Source of the DNA: Serratia fonticola
GTDB taxonomy: Bacteria; Pseudomonadota; Gammaproteobacteria; Enterobacterales; Enterobacteriaceae
DNA length: 64,000 bases
Direction of reading: 5' to 3'
Assembly (NCBI RefSeq): GCF_006715025.1
Contig: NZ_VFMK01000001.1
Span: forward strand, 1,426,001 to 1,490,000
Shown: positions 1 to 9,022 of the stretch, piece by piece
How positions within the stretch are numbered: position 1 is the first letter of the stretch
Layout: each line of letters begins with the position of its first letter
Made by a program: the position numbers and the translations under genes
The notes under the pieces: generated by a model
Told to the model about the DNA's origin: nothing
Databases searched by the model: none
What the model saw: the letters and a program-made list of their open reading frames with translations, nothing else

Positions 1-1
1 G

Positions 2-901
2 GTGTGGCGCGATGGCGAGGGAAAGATCCACGCCCTGGAAGATCGCTGCCCTCATCGCGGTGCGCGCCTTTCTATGGGGTGGAACCTCGGCGATCGTATT
101 GCCTGCTGGTATCACGGCGTTGAAGTGGGTGGCGATGGCACGGTCAAAGATGTGCCGGCGGTGGATCGCTGCCCGCTGGTTGGCCAGAAATGCCTGCGTT
201 CTTATCCGGCGAAGGAAGCTTATGGTGCTGTGTTCCTTTATTTCGGGGTGACCGCCGATGAAGAACCCGTCGAACTGACCTTCCCACAGGAACTGGCCGA
301 TGATGAGAGTTACAGCAATTTCCTGTGTACCGCCAGTTGGGACTGCAACTATCAATATGCTCTGGAAAACGTGATGGATCCGATGCATGGCACCTATCTG
401 CACTCTTCATCGCACTCGATGGCGGAAGGGGATCGCAAGGCAGATATGGCCCTGGAACCGACCGACAGTGGCTTCATCTTTAAAAAGAACGGCCAGATTG
501 GCGTGAACTTTGATTGGGTAGAGTTTGGCAGTAGCGGTGCCTATTGGATGCGTCTGTCGATCCCCTATAAGAAGCGCTTTGGGCCGGGGGGCCACTTCTG
601 GATCATTGGTATGGTGGTGCCGGAAGACAAAGATCACTGCCGCGTCTTCTTCTGGCGTATCCGTAAAGTGAAAGACTGGCAGCGTGATATGTGGCGCTTT
701 ATGTACCGCAACCGTCTGGAGCAACTGCACTGGGATGTTCTGGAACAGGATCGTATCGTGCTGGAAAACATGGCGCCGAACGCGCGTGGTAATGAATACC
801 TTTATCAGCATGATGTCGGTCTTTCCCGTCTGCGCCGCATGATGCAGAAAGAAGCCCAGAAACAGCTGGCGATCCTCAGCGAGTCAGAGGCGGCACAGTG
901 A
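2..901 (+). CDS. Rieske non-heme iron oxygenase, alpha subunit (5' partial)
   Basis: This is the terminal oxygenase of an aromatic-ring hydroxylating system; it would insert O2 using electrons passed from a reductase. The visible 299 residues carry the Rieske [2Fe-2S] ligands Cys16/His18 (CPHRG) and Cys35/His38 (CWYHG). They also carry the mononuclear iron site DPMHGTYLH (bridging Asp126, His129, His134), with Asp250 in EQDRIVLE as the likely third ligand. Rieske proteins normally have about 30-50 residues before the first CxH, so the true start lies left of the window and the apparent GTG at position 2 is not a start. The stop overlaps the next gene (GTGA), suggesting translational coupling. 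The substrate cannot be read from sequence. No small beta subunit is visible. Confidence 0.9.
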   Translation: MWRDGEGKIHALEDRCPHRGARLSMGWNLGDRIACWYHGVEVGGDGTVKDVPAVDRCPLVGQKCLRSYPAKEAYGAVFLYFGVTADEEPVELTFPQELADDESYSNFLCTASWDCNYQYALENVMDPMHGTYLHSSSHSMAEGDRKADMALEPTDSGFIFKKNGQIGVNFDWVEFGSSGAYWMRLSIPYKKRFGPGGHFWIIGMVVPEDKDHCRVFFWRIRKVKDWQRDMWRFMYRNRLEQLHWDVLEQDRIVLENMAPNARGNEYLYQHDVGLSRLRRMMQKEAQKQLAILSESEAAQ

Positions 902-1653
902 AGGGCTTGCTGGCAGGAAAACGCATCGTCGTGACCGGTGCAGCCCGTGGTCTGGGGCGCAGTTTTGCTGCGGCGGTGGCCCAGGCCGGGGCCCGTGTGG
1001 TGATGTGCGATATTCTGGCGCAAGCGCTTCAGGATAGCGCTGCCAGCCTGCGCGAGCAGGGGGCGGAGGTAGAAACTCAGGTTATCGATCTGGCATCACC
1101 GCAATCCATCTCAACGGCGTTCAGCGCGATAGCCAAAGGGGGGGCTATCGACGGGTTGGTGAATAACGCCGCGCTGGCCACCGGAGTTGGCGGCAAAACC
1201 ATGATGGAGTACGACATTGATCTGTGGGACAAGGTGATGCAGGTCAACGTACGGGGAACCTGGTTGGTGAGTCAGGCAGCGGTTCCGCTGTTAGCACAAA
1301 CGCCTCATGCCAAAATCGTCAATATCGCTTCGGATACCGCGTTGTGGGGAGCGCCGAGGTTGATGGCCTACGTCGCGAGCAAAGGCGCAATCATATCGAT
1401 GACCCGCTCCATGGCGCGGGAGTTAGGATCGCAAGGGATCTGTGTCAACGCCATCGCACCGGGGTTGACGCGAGTTGAAGCGACCGAATACGTGCCTGCT
1501 GAACGCCATCAATTGTACGAACAAGGTCGCGCCTTGGCTGGCGCGCAGCAGCCAGATGATGTAACGGGCAGCGTACTCTATCTGCTGTCCCCGTTGGCGG
1601 ATTTTGTTACCGGCCAGCTGTTACCTGTCAACGGTGGTTTCGTGTTTAACTGA
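898..1653 (+). CDS. SDR family dehydrogenase (probable cis-dihydrodiol dehydrogenase role)
   Basis: A 251-residue classical short-chain dehydrogenase. It has the cofactor motif TGAARGLG (13-20), the structural NNAA (89-92) and the catalytic Ser145, Tyr158 and Lys162 (YVASK). It starts at a GTG that overlaps the stop of the oxygenase gene, so the two are probably translated together. In ring-hydroxylating pathways an SDR often oxidises the cis-dihydrodiol made by the Rieske enzyme to a catechol; that role here is inferred from position only. The last strand, with FVTGQLLPVNGG, is typical of the family. Confidence 0.85.
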   Translation: MKGLLAGKRIVVTGAARGLGRSFAAAVAQAGARVVMCDILAQALQDSAASLREQGAEVETQVIDLASPQSISTAFSAIAKGGAIDGLVNNAALATGVGGKTMMEYDIDLWDKVMQVNVRGTWLVSQAAVPLLAQTPHAKIVNIASDTALWGAPRLMAYVASKGAIISMTRSMARELGSQGICVNAIAPGLTRVEATEYVPAERHQLYEQGRALAGAQQPDDVTGSVLYLLSPLADFVTGQLLPVNGGFVFN

Positions 1654-1691
1654 CCGCCTGACGGACAGGCAAACATTTTTGAGGGAAATAT

Positions 1692-2486
1692 ATGGCAGAC
1701 GATCAAGCGTGTAAGTATCTGATCCCTGGTCTGGATCGTGGGTTACAGCTGCTGTTGGCCTTTGGCGAGCAGCACAGAGAAATGACCTTTGCAGAATTAC
1801 ATCGCCTGGTCGATATGCCAAAGGCGACCGCTTACCGGGTGGTGCAGACCTTGGAGCACCTGGGCTTTTTGGAGCGTAATCCACGCACCAATACCTTTGC
1901 CTTGGGGATCAAAGTGCTGCGTCTGGGCTTTGAATATATCGCTTCACTGGATGTCGCTCAGGCGGGGCAGCCGGTCATTGAGCAACTGCGCGATCGCAGC
2001 CAGTGCAGCAGCCACCTGGCGATCCGCGACGGGCACGACGTTATCTATATCGCCCGCGTCAGTGCTGCTGGTTCGCAGATCAATCAGGTGAGCGTCGGTA
2101 CGCGTTTGCCGGTGCACCGCACCTCGCTGGGACGTATGTTGCTGACCAGCACCAGCCGCGAAGAGTTCGATCGCCTGTTCCCGAACGAAACCTTACCCGA
2201 TGCAGCGCCAGGCACGCCAGCTAATCGCGAAGCCTTGTGGCAGATGGTGCAACAGGATAAAGCGCGTGGCTATGTGATTGGTGAATCCTTCTTCCGCCTC
2301 GGTATTTCCTCGATCGTCTACCCGATCTTCAACCGTGAGCAGCAGGTGGAAGCGGTGGTCAGCATTATGGTGCCGTTTGATGAGATCCCGAAAGCGGATC
2401 GTGAGCGGTTGCGCATGGAAGTACGAGACGCGGCGATGAAAATCTCCGGATTTTTGGGCGCGCCTGCGCAGGCTAACGTCGGCTAG
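1692..2486 (+). CDS. IclR-family transcriptional regulator
   Basis: A 264-residue regulator with an N-terminal winged helix-turn-helix (about residues 14-75, including the recognition region around MPKATAYRVVQTL) and the C-terminal IclR effector-binding domain (about 85-255). IclR proteins are common local regulators of aromatic catabolic operons, binding a pathway metabolite. The start has a good ribosome binding site (GAGGG, 6 nt before ATG). It lies between the oxygenase/SDR pair and the rest of the catabolic genes in the same orientation, so it probably controls the cluster and itself. The effector is unknown. Confidence 0.9.
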   Translation: MADDQACKYLIPGLDRGLQLLLAFGEQHREMTFAELHRLVDMPKATAYRVVQTLEHLGFLERNPRTNTFALGIKVLRLGFEYIASLDVAQAGQPVIEQLRDRSQCSSHLAIRDGHDVIYIARVSAAGSQINQVSVGTRLPVHRTSLGRMLLTSTSREEFDRLFPNETLPDAAPGTPANREALWQMVQQDKARGYVIGESFFRLGISSIVYPIFNREQQVEAVVSIMVPFDEIPKADRERLRMEVRDAAMKISGFLGAPAQANVG

Positions 2487-2604
2487 GCATTTGCGCCAGC
2501 CATACTGATTTTTTGACTCAGGCAGGGATGAGACTCATGACAATCATGGGTCGGGGTTCGATCATGCCTGAAAAACGCATTCAGCGAAAACGTGAGGCAC
2601 AATA

Positions 2605-3546
2605 ATGAGCATAACCGGAATCGAAAAGCTGGAATTTGGCGTTGAAGATCTGCCATTGTGCGAAAAATTCATGCAAGACTTTGGGTTGCATCCGACGTCA
2701 CAACATTGGGGGGAGCCACGCCGCGAGTTTACTACGCTGAGCGGTGCCCGCGTACTGTTGTATCCGCACAACAGTGAGGTGTTACCCGCTGCATTTGAAG
2801 CTGGTTCTACCCTGCGCCGGATGACCTGGGCAGTCGAAAGCCCGGTCGCGCTGGCCGCATTGCAACCGTTGTTGGCACAGATGCCCGGTTTTCGCCAGGT
2901 GGGGGAGGAGCTGGAATGCCGTGATCCCAACGGGATGACGCTGCGCTTTGCCGTCAGCACGCAGCGGGCAGTGGATCTGCCGGTTACGCCAATCAACCAA
3001 TGGGGGGATGTGCGCCGTATAGATCAACCCAGCCCGGTTTATAGCAAAGCAGAGCCAGTCAATATTGGCCATGTGGTGTTCTTTGTCGAGGATCTGGCCG
3101 CGACGGAGCGCTTCTACTGCGATCTGCTTGGCTTCCAGGTTTCTGATCGCTATATCGATCGTGCCGTCTTCCTGCGCACTCAGGCACGCGGCGGCCATCA
3201 TAATCTGTTCCTGCTGAAATTGCCTAATCGCCCGCGCGGTTTGAACCACGTCGCCTTTACCGTACGCGATATTCATGAAGTGATCGGTGGCGGTATCGCG
3301 ATGAATAAAGAGCAGTGGAGCACCTTTATTGGCCCAGGCCGCCATCCTATCTCCTCTGCCTACTTCTGGTACGTCAATAGCCCGACCGGTGGCGCCTTTG
3401 AGTACTACACCAATGATGATTACCTGACAGAAAATTGGCAGCCGCGTGAGTTGGAGCATTCGCTGGTGTCTTTTACCGAATGGGCGGTAGAAGGGGGGAT
3501 CGATCACGATACCCGCCGTCAGCACAAAAAAGCGGGGGCAGTATGA
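2605..3546 (+). CDS. Two-domain VOC protein, type I extradiol dioxygenase-like
   Basis: A 313-residue protein made of two glyoxalase/VOC modules (about 5-120 and 152-275), the plan of type I extradiol ring-cleavage dioxygenases. The second module keeps the metal triad expected for these enzymes: His156 (IGHVVFF), His215 (GLNHVAF) and Glu266 (GAFEYY). The likely role is Fe(II)-dependent meta-cleavage of a catechol made by the upstream oxygenase and SDR; the alpha/beta hydrolase downstream would then act on the ring-fission product. The start follows a spaced gap of 118 nt after the IclR gene, which may hold a promoter. It overlaps the next gene by ATGA. The substrate is not determined. Confidence 0.8.
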   Translation: MSITGIEKLEFGVEDLPLCEKFMQDFGLHPTSQHWGEPRREFTTLSGARVLLYPHNSEVLPAAFEAGSTLRRMTWAVESPVALAALQPLLAQMPGFRQVGEELECRDPNGMTLRFAVSTQRAVDLPVTPINQWGDVRRIDQPSPVYSKAEPVNIGHVVFFVEDLAATERFYCDLLGFQVSDRYIDRAVFLRTQARGGHHNLFLLKLPNRPRGLNHVAFTVRDIHEVIGGGIAMNKEQWSTFIGPGRHPISSAYFWYVNSPTGGAFEYYTNDDYLTENWQPRELEHSLVSFTEWAVEGGIDHDTRRQHKKAGAV

Positions 3547-4754
3547 GTCAGCCAACCCGTGCGGGCATTGTTATTATCGGCGGTGGTCAGGCCGGGGGCT
3601 GGGCCGCGAAAACGCTGCGCGATCGCGGTTACAGCGGCAAGCTGACGGTGGTGAGTGACGAGCCTTATGACTTTTATGAACGCCCACCGCTCTCTAAAGC
3701 GGCGTTGCTGGATAGTAATGCACCACTCAGCCGTTTGTTCAGCGAAGAAGTGGTTGCCGAAATGAACATCGATTGGTATCGCCCGTTACGGGCTAACGCC
3801 ATCGATGCCCAGCAGCAGATCGTCACCCTCAGTGATGGCAGCCAACTGCAGTTTGAACAACTGTTGCTTGCTACCGGTGGGCGGCCGCGCCTGCCGGATG
3901 CCCACTGGGCCAAGCATCCGCGCGTTATGACGCTGCGTTCCTGGGATGATGCAGCGCGTCTGCGTCAGGGCCTGCTGCAATGCAAAAAGCTGGCGATCGT
4001 CGGTGGCGGCTGGATCGGATTAGAGATTGCGGCCTCAGCACGCCAGTTGGGGGTTGCCGTGACGGTGTTTGAACGTCAACCCGCGCTGTGCATGCGCAGC
4101 GTTGGCCCCGAGGTTTCCCAGGCGCTGCTGGCGTTGCATCAGCAGCAGGGGGTGACCGTGCATTGTGATTGCGGCGAGATCCGGCTTGAGGATCGTGATG
4201 GTGAAGCCTGGATTAGCAGCGGCAGCAGTGATGCACAACCTTTCGATCTGGTGGTCGTCGGCATTGGTGTTGAGCTGAATCTGGAACTGGCACACAGCGC
4301 CGGGTTGAGCATTGACGCCGGGATCGTCGTGGATGGGCAAGGTCGTACCAGCCACCCGGCCATTTTTGCAGCTGGTGATGTGGCGCGCCATCCTACGCTC
4401 GGCCTGTGCCTGCAATCCTGGGCGTATGCGCAGAATCAGGCGATCAGCACCGCCTGTGCGATGTTGGATGCGTTCGCTGCCCCCTACGACGATGTGGCCT
4501 GGCTGTGGTCAGATCAATACGGCACCAATATTCAAATCCTCGGTGTTCCGCTCGGCGGTGTCCACCAGATAGTACGCCGGACACCACAGTCGCAAGTGTT
4601 CTTCACGCTGAATGCCGATCGGCAACTGGTGCAGATGGTAGCGTTCAACGATGCCCGCACTATCAAGCTGGGTAAACGCTGGCTGGCCAGCGGACGGGTA
4701 CTGGATCCGCAGCAACTGGCGGATGTGGAGTTTTCTCTGATGGCGCTGAAATAA
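3543..4754 (+). CDS. Ferredoxin reductase (FAD/NAD(P)H-dependent) of the oxygenase system
   Basis: A 403-residue pyridine-nucleotide-disulfide-type reductase resembling BphA4/HcaD-like ferredoxin reductases. The FAD motif GGGQAGG is at 13-19, the ERPPLSK motif typical of this group at 46-52, and the NAD(P)H-binding GGGWIGLE at 154-161; a second FAD contact is IFAAGDVARH. The ATG at 3543 overlaps the preceding stop (ATGA) and gives the usual N-terminus; a longer in-frame extension to 3480 lies inside the previous gene and is rejected. It would pass electrons from NADH to a ferredoxin serving the Rieske oxygenase. No ferredoxin gene is visible in the window. Confidence 0.88.
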   Translation: MSQPTRAGIVIIGGGQAGGWAAKTLRDRGYSGKLTVVSDEPYDFYERPPLSKAALLDSNAPLSRLFSEEVVAEMNIDWYRPLRANAIDAQQQIVTLSDGSQLQFEQLLLATGGRPRLPDAHWAKHPRVMTLRSWDDAARLRQGLLQCKKLAIVGGGWIGLEIAASARQLGVAVTVFERQPALCMRSVGPEVSQALLALHQQQGVTVHCDCGEIRLEDRDGEAWISSGSSDAQPFDLVVVGIGVELNLELAHSAGLSIDAGIVVDGQGRTSHPAIFAAGDVARHPTLGLCLQSWAYAQNQAISTACAMLDAFAAPYDDVAWLWSDQYGTNIQILGVPLGGVHQIVRRTPQSQVFFTLNADRQLVQMVAFNDARTIKLGKRWLASGRVLDPQQLADVEFSLMALK

Positions 4755-4777
4755 CGCCCGACCTAAGGGAGCGTTTC

Positions 4778-6040
4778 ATGACTACGCAAGATATTGACGC
4801 CCGCAGCAGTCGGGTGGGGGATGCTGTTGCCGAAAATTCGCCAACCCGCGTGCGTTGGTCAGTGCCGGTCGCCCTGTTTGCCTGCGTGCTGCTGGCGTTT
4901 TTCGACAAGATCAGCATTGCAGCACTGTTTTCTGACACCGAGTTTCAGCAGGCAATGGGCATTGGTTTTGATCCCACCCGGCTTGGGTTGCTGATGAGTG
5001 CTTTTTTATTCTCCTACGGCTTCTCCTCAATGGTGTTAAGTGGCATTGGCGATCGGCTCAACCCGGTCAAAGTGCTGGTTGGCATGATGGTGACCTGGGG
5101 TGTGCTGATGGTGCTGATGGGGATGACGCGTTCCTATCACACCATGATGACGCTGCGCATTCTGCTTGGCATCGCCGAAGGACCACTGTTACCCATGGCC
5201 TATGCAATTGTACGGCACGCTTTTCCGCAACGTTTGCAGGCGCGAGCCACCATGTTGTGGTTGTTGGGCACGCCGTTAGGGGCTGCACTGGGCTTCCCGG
5301 TGACACTGTTCATCCTCAGCCGTTTTAACTGGGAAACCACCTTCTTCTTTATGGCGTTTCTGACGCTGCCGGTGATGTTGCTGGTGCTATTTGGCATGCG
5401 TCATCTGAACGTGGCTCGCCCGGCGGCGCTGACGGTGAGCAAACCGGCGATTGCCGAACGTAAACAGCTACGCCGCGAGCTGTTCCGTACCCCGCATTTC
5501 TGGATGATTTGCCTGTTTAATATCGCGTTTCTGACTTATCTGTGGGGCATGAACGGCTGGTTACCCAGTTATCTGATCAAGGGCAAAGGCATTCATCTGG
5601 AACACGCCGGTTACCTGTCCTCGCTGCCGTTTATTGCCATGTTACTCGGCGAAGTTGTGGGAGCCTGGCTGTCGGACAAACTGGATCGCCGTGCGTTGGC
5701 CTGCTTTGTCTCGCTGTGTGGCGCCGGAATAGGTTTGGGCGTGGTGCTGCATCTGCAAGGCACCTACAGCGTGATCGCCGCAATGGCCTTCAGCACCTTT
5801 ATGTGGGGAGCCGGTGCGCCAAACATCTTTGCGCTGTTGGCCAAGGCCACCAGTAGCCGCGTGAGTGCCACCGCAGGCGGCATTTTTAATGGCTTAGGCA
5901 ATTTTGCCGGTGCGTTGGCTCCGGTGCTGATGGGGGCGTTGATCGCCGCCACCGGCAATATGGATAACGGTTTGCTGTTCCTGGTGGTGATGGCCTTTGT
6001 GGGTTGCGCCATTCTGCTGCCGTTACTGAAGAAGTATTGA
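4778..6040 (+). CDS. MFS transporter, aromatic-acid/metabolite uptake type
   Basis: A 420-residue major facilitator superfamily permease with about 12 hydrophobic segments and a soluble N-terminal tail of about 25 residues. The first helix reads LFACVLLAFFDKISIAALF, the D-K arrangement seen in the anion:cation symporter family that carries hexuronates, phthalate and other organic anions. The cytoplasmic-loop motif GDRLNPVKVL follows helix 2. Embedded in the catabolic operon with a 23-nt gap on each side, it probably imports the pathway substrate. Specificity is not assignable. Confidence 0.85.
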   Translation: MTTQDIDARSSRVGDAVAENSPTRVRWSVPVALFACVLLAFFDKISIAALFSDTEFQQAMGIGFDPTRLGLLMSAFLFSYGFSSMVLSGIGDRLNPVKVLVGMMVTWGVLMVLMGMTRSYHTMMTLRILLGIAEGPLLPMAYAIVRHAFPQRLQARATMLWLLGTPLGAALGFPVTLFILSRFNWETTFFFMAFLTLPVMLLVLFGMRHLNVARPAALTVSKPAIAERKQLRRELFRTPHFWMICLFNIAFLTYLWGMNGWLPSYLIKGKGIHLEHAGYLSSLPFIAMLLGEVVGAWLSDKLDRRALACFVSLCGAGIGLGVVLHLQGTYSVIAAMAFSTFMWGAGAPNIFALLAKATSSRVSATAGGIFNGLGNFAGALAPVLMGALIAATGNMDNGLLFLVVMAFVGCAILLPLLKKY

Positions 6041-6059
6041 TGCAACGAAGGAGAGAGAC

Positions 6060-6584
6060 ATGTCCCAGGTTGAGAATAAAGTCGGTATCAAGCCGCAGGA
6101 TCTGACAATGGAGAAGTGGGTGGAATCGCGTATCGCCCGTTTCGAGGGCCGTAAATATGACTGGAACGCGCTGAAGTTCCAGGCGGATTACGATCCGAAA
6201 TACCGCCGCGCGCAGATGCGCTATATCGGCACCGGTGCCACCGGTGTGGTCAGCGATACCAATACTATCCCGGCGGGAAACTTTACCTTTTCCACCATGG
6301 TGTTGCCGTCAAAATGCGAAGGGCCATTGCACCTGCATGACGACGTAGAAGAAGTGTTCTTCATGCTCAAGGGCAGCATTACGCTGATGATCCAGGATGG
6401 CGAAGAGTATTACGAAACCATTCTGAAAGAACGGGATCTGATTTCAGTACCGGCGGGGATCTATCGCGGTTTGTTCAACCATGGCGAAGAAGAAGCCCTG
6501 ATGTGCGTGATGCTTGGCACTGCCAAGCCGGAAACGCCGACCTACCCGGCCGATCACCCCCTGTCTAAAGTGAAACGTAACTGA
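6060..6584 (+). CDS. Cupin-domain protein
   Basis: A 174-residue single-cupin protein. Cupin motif 1 is intact with His91, His93 and Glu97 or Glu98 (GPLHLHDDVEEVFFMLKGS), and motif 2 has a further histidine at His141 (GLFNHGEEEAL), so it should bind a divalent metal. Small cupins in aromatic operons act as dioxygenases, isomerases or decarboxylases; no specific reaction can be chosen here. A strong ribosome binding site (AAGGAGAG) precedes the ATG. Its stop overlaps the start of the hydrolase gene (TGATG), so expression is coupled. Confidence 0.8.
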   Translation: MSQVENKVGIKPQDLTMEKWVESRIARFEGRKYDWNALKFQADYDPKYRRAQMRYIGTGATGVVSDTNTIPAGNFTFSTMVLPSKCEGPLHLHDDVEEVFFMLKGSITLMIQDGEEYYETILKERDLISVPAGIYRGLFNHGEEEALMCVMLGTAKPETPTYPADHPLSKVKRN

Positions 6585-7402
6585 TGAACGCTTTACCGGA
6601 ACGCCAGCAGACAAATTGCGGTGGCTACCTGCTGGGGTGGCGCGAAGCTGGACATGGTCGGGCAGTGGTGTTGCTGCATGGCATCAGTTCCGGGTCCGCT
6701 TCCTGGGTTAAGCAGTTCAGCGATGGCCTCCTGACCGCGGGCCATCGCCTGATTGCCTGGGATGCACCGGGTTATGGTGGCAGCGGTGCATTGGCACAGA
6801 AAGAGCCGGACGCAGCGGACTATGCCAGAGCGCTGGCGGTGTTGATCGCTGAATTGAAGTTGCAGCAACCGTTGATTGTTGGGCATTCGCTCGGCGCGTT
6901 GATCGGCAGTGCCTACGCGGCGGCGTATCCTGATGAGATATGTGGACTGGTGCTGGCCGATCCGGCACAAGGCTATGCCAGCGCACCAGCGGAAAAACGC
7001 CAGCAGGTGTATGACCAGCGTAAACAGATGATCGAAACGCTTGGCCCGCAAGGCTATGGCGAACAACGCGCGGCGGCACTGCTGCGTGCAGGTGCGGACC
7101 CACAGGATATTGCCTGGGTATGTCGCGGTATGCAGCAGCTCAATCCGGCGGGTTTTCTCAGTGCGGCGTGGATGCTGGCTAATGACGATATCAACCCCTA
7201 TCTGTTGCGTTACCGGGGGCCAATGCAGGTGTGGTGTGGGAGTGAGGATCGCATCACTCCGGTGCAAGGGGCTGCAACGCTGGCGCAACAACAAGATGCG
7301 CCGATGCGCCTGATCGAAGCCGCCGGGCATGCCAGTTATCTTGATGCACCTGCGGTATTTAACCGTTATTTGCAGGATTTTACGGGGGCAATCCAACCAT
7401 GA
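6584..7402 (+). CDS. Alpha/beta-fold hydrolase, possible meta-cleavage product hydrolase
   Basis: A 272-residue alpha/beta hydrolase. The nucleophile elbow GHSLGA places Ser102, with acid Asp222 (CGSEDRITP) and base His249 (AAGHASYLD) in the standard order; the oxyanion-hole motif is LLHGISSG (30-37). Such enzymes (MhpC/BphD group) hydrolyse the C-C bond of the dienoate formed by extradiol ring cleavage, which fits the VOC dioxygenase-like gene upstream. Esterase activity on another intermediate is an alternative. It is joined to its neighbours by overlaps on both sides (TGATG and ATGA). Confidence 0.82.
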   Translation: MNALPERQQTNCGGYLLGWREAGHGRAVVLLHGISSGSASWVKQFSDGLLTAGHRLIAWDAPGYGGSGALAQKEPDAADYARALAVLIAELKLQQPLIVGHSLGALIGSAYAAAYPDEICGLVLADPAQGYASAPAEKRQQVYDQRKQMIETLGPQGYGEQRAAALLRAGADPQDIAWVCRGMQQLNPAGFLSAAWMLANDDINPYLLRYRGPMQVWCGSEDRITPVQGAATLAQQQDAPMRLIEAAGHASYLDAPAVFNRYLQDFTGAIQP

Positions 7403-8193
7403 ATTTTCAAATTGAAGGGCGGGTGGCGGTGGTTACCGGGGGCTCCTCGGGGATTGGCTTTGAAACGCTGCGCCTGCTGCTGGCGGAAGGGGCGAAGGTG
7501 GCCTTCTGTGGCCGTAACCAAGACAAGCTTGCCAGCGCCGAAGCCAGCCTGCGTGAAGCGTTTCCCCAGGCGCAGATCCTGGCGTTGCGCTGTGACGTGC
7601 TGGATGTCGGGCAGGTTGAGCGGTTCGCCCAACAGGTCAGCAGTCATTTTGGCGCGGTGGATATGTTGATCAACAACGCCGGGCAAGGCTTTGTGGCGCA
7701 TTTCGATCAGACGCCACGGGAAGCCTGGCTGCATGAAGCTGAACTTAAGCTGTTCGGGGTGATTAACCCGGTGCAGGCATTTTTACCGACGTTGGAACGT
7801 TCGGATATTGCCTCTATTACCTGCGTAAACTCGCTGCTGGCGCTGCAACCGGAAGAACACATGATTGCCACTTCGGCCGCCCGGGCTGCATTGCTCAACA
7901 TGACGCTCACCCTGTCGAAAGAGCTGGTAGGTAAGGGGATCCGCGTCAATTCCATCCTGCTGGGTATGGTGGAGTCTGGCCAGTGGCGGCGGCGTTTTAG
8001 CGAGCGTCAGGATAAAGAACAGAGCTGGGAACAATGGACGGCAGCGATTGCCGAGCGACGCGGCATTCCAATGGGGCGTCTGGGCAAACCGCAGGAACCG
8101 GCGCGAGCGCTGTTGTTCCTGGCCTCGCCGATGGCGTCCTTCACCACCGGAGCCGCGTTGGACGTTTCCGGCGGCTTTAACCGCCATCTGTAA
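7399..8193 (+). CDS. SDR-fold protein lacking the catalytic Tyr/Lys
   Basis: A 264-residue protein with the SDR Rossmann motif TGGSSGIG (13-20), NNAG (92-95) and Ser145. Where classical SDRs have YxxxK, this one reads TSAAR (Thr158, Arg162). It therefore lacks the usual proton donor and lysine, although the C-terminal ALDVSGG signature remains. It may be a divergent SDR with another mechanism, or a non-redox enzyme of the fold. It follows the hydrolase by ATGA overlap and precedes the aspartate-dehydrogenase-like gene, so it belongs to the catabolic operon. Its reaction is unknown. Confidence 0.8.
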   Translation: MNFQIEGRVAVVTGGSSGIGFETLRLLLAEGAKVAFCGRNQDKLASAEASLREAFPQAQILALRCDVLDVGQVERFAQQVSSHFGAVDMLINNAGQGFVAHFDQTPREAWLHEAELKLFGVINPVQAFLPTLERSDIASITCVNSLLALQPEEHMIATSAARAALLNMTLTLSKELVGKGIRVNSILLGMVESGQWRRRFSERQDKEQSWEQWTAAIAERRGIPMGRLGKPQEPARALLFLASPMASFTTGAALDVSGGFNRHL

Positions 8194-8211
8194 TCTGATA
8201 AGGCCAAAAAG

Positions 8212-9006
8212 ATGAAAAAGATCATGATGATTGGTTACGGTGCGATGGCGAAGGAGGTGCTGACGCGCCTGCCACAAGGCGTGGAGGCCGCTTGGATCGT
8301 GGCGCGTGAAAGCCATCATGCCGAGATCAGAGCGGCGTTCGCGGGGCAGGTACAGGCTTTAACCCATCCTGAGCAATGTAGCGGGCAACCCGATCTGGTG
8401 CTTGAGTGCGCCAGCCAGCAGGCGGTCGCCGAGTTTGGTGAGGCCGTGTTGAGGCGTGGCTGGTGTTTGGCGGTGATCTCTACCGGCGCGCTGGCCGATG
8501 CCGCGTTACAACTGCGTTTGCAACAGGCTTGTGTGCGTTACCAGGGACGGTTGATCGTGCTGTCCGGCGCGGTGGCGGGCATGGATGGTTTGGCTTCGGC
8601 CCGTGAGGGTGGGTTGGAAAGCGTCACTTATCAGTCCAGCAAAAGCCCTGCTAGCTGGCGCGGCAGTCTGGCAGAGAAACTGATCAATCTCGATAGCGTT
8701 GACGAAGCACGGGTGTTCTTTGAAGGTTCGGCCCGCGAAGCGGCGCGTATGTTCCCTGCCAATGCCAACGTGGCGGCGACCATCGCTCTGCATGGCTTGG
8801 GGATGGATGCCACGCGGGTACGTCTGCAGGTGGATCCGCATACTCAGCGCAACACCCATCATCTGCAGGTATGTGGTCAGTTTGGCGAGTTCCAGATTGA
8901 ACTGTGTGGCAACCCCTTGGCGAGTAACCCGAAAACGTCAACGCTGGCGGCGCTGAGCGCGGTGCAAGCCTGCCGCTGTTTAGTGAACGGTGGTTTTATT
9001 GCCTGA
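8212..9006 (+). CDS. L-aspartate dehydrogenase-like (NadX-type) protein
   Basis: A 264-residue protein of the aspartate dehydrogenase/DUF108 family. The N-terminal Rossmann motif is MIGYGAMA, and the C-terminal catalytic half includes ANVAATIALHG and the family hallmark NPKTSTLAALSA. NadX enzymes oxidise L-aspartate to iminoaspartate with NAD(P). Here it sits inside a catabolic operon immediately before an aldehyde dehydrogenase and a ThDP enzyme, not beside nadA/nadC, so a role on an amino- or imino-acid pathway intermediate is more likely than NAD synthesis. That role is inference from context. Confidence 0.75.
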   Translation: MKKIMMIGYGAMAKEVLTRLPQGVEAAWIVARESHHAEIRAAFAGQVQALTHPEQCSGQPDLVLECASQQAVAEFGEAVLRRGWCLAVISTGALADAALQLRLQQACVRYQGRLIVLSGAVAGMDGLASAREGGLESVTYQSSKSPASWRGSLAEKLINLDSVDEARVFFEGSAREAARMFPANANVAATIALHGLGMDATRVRLQVDPHTQRNTHHLQVCGQFGEFQIELCGNPLASNPKTSTLAALSAVQACRCLVNGGFIA

Positions 9007-9022
9007 ATGGCAGGAGTAACGC

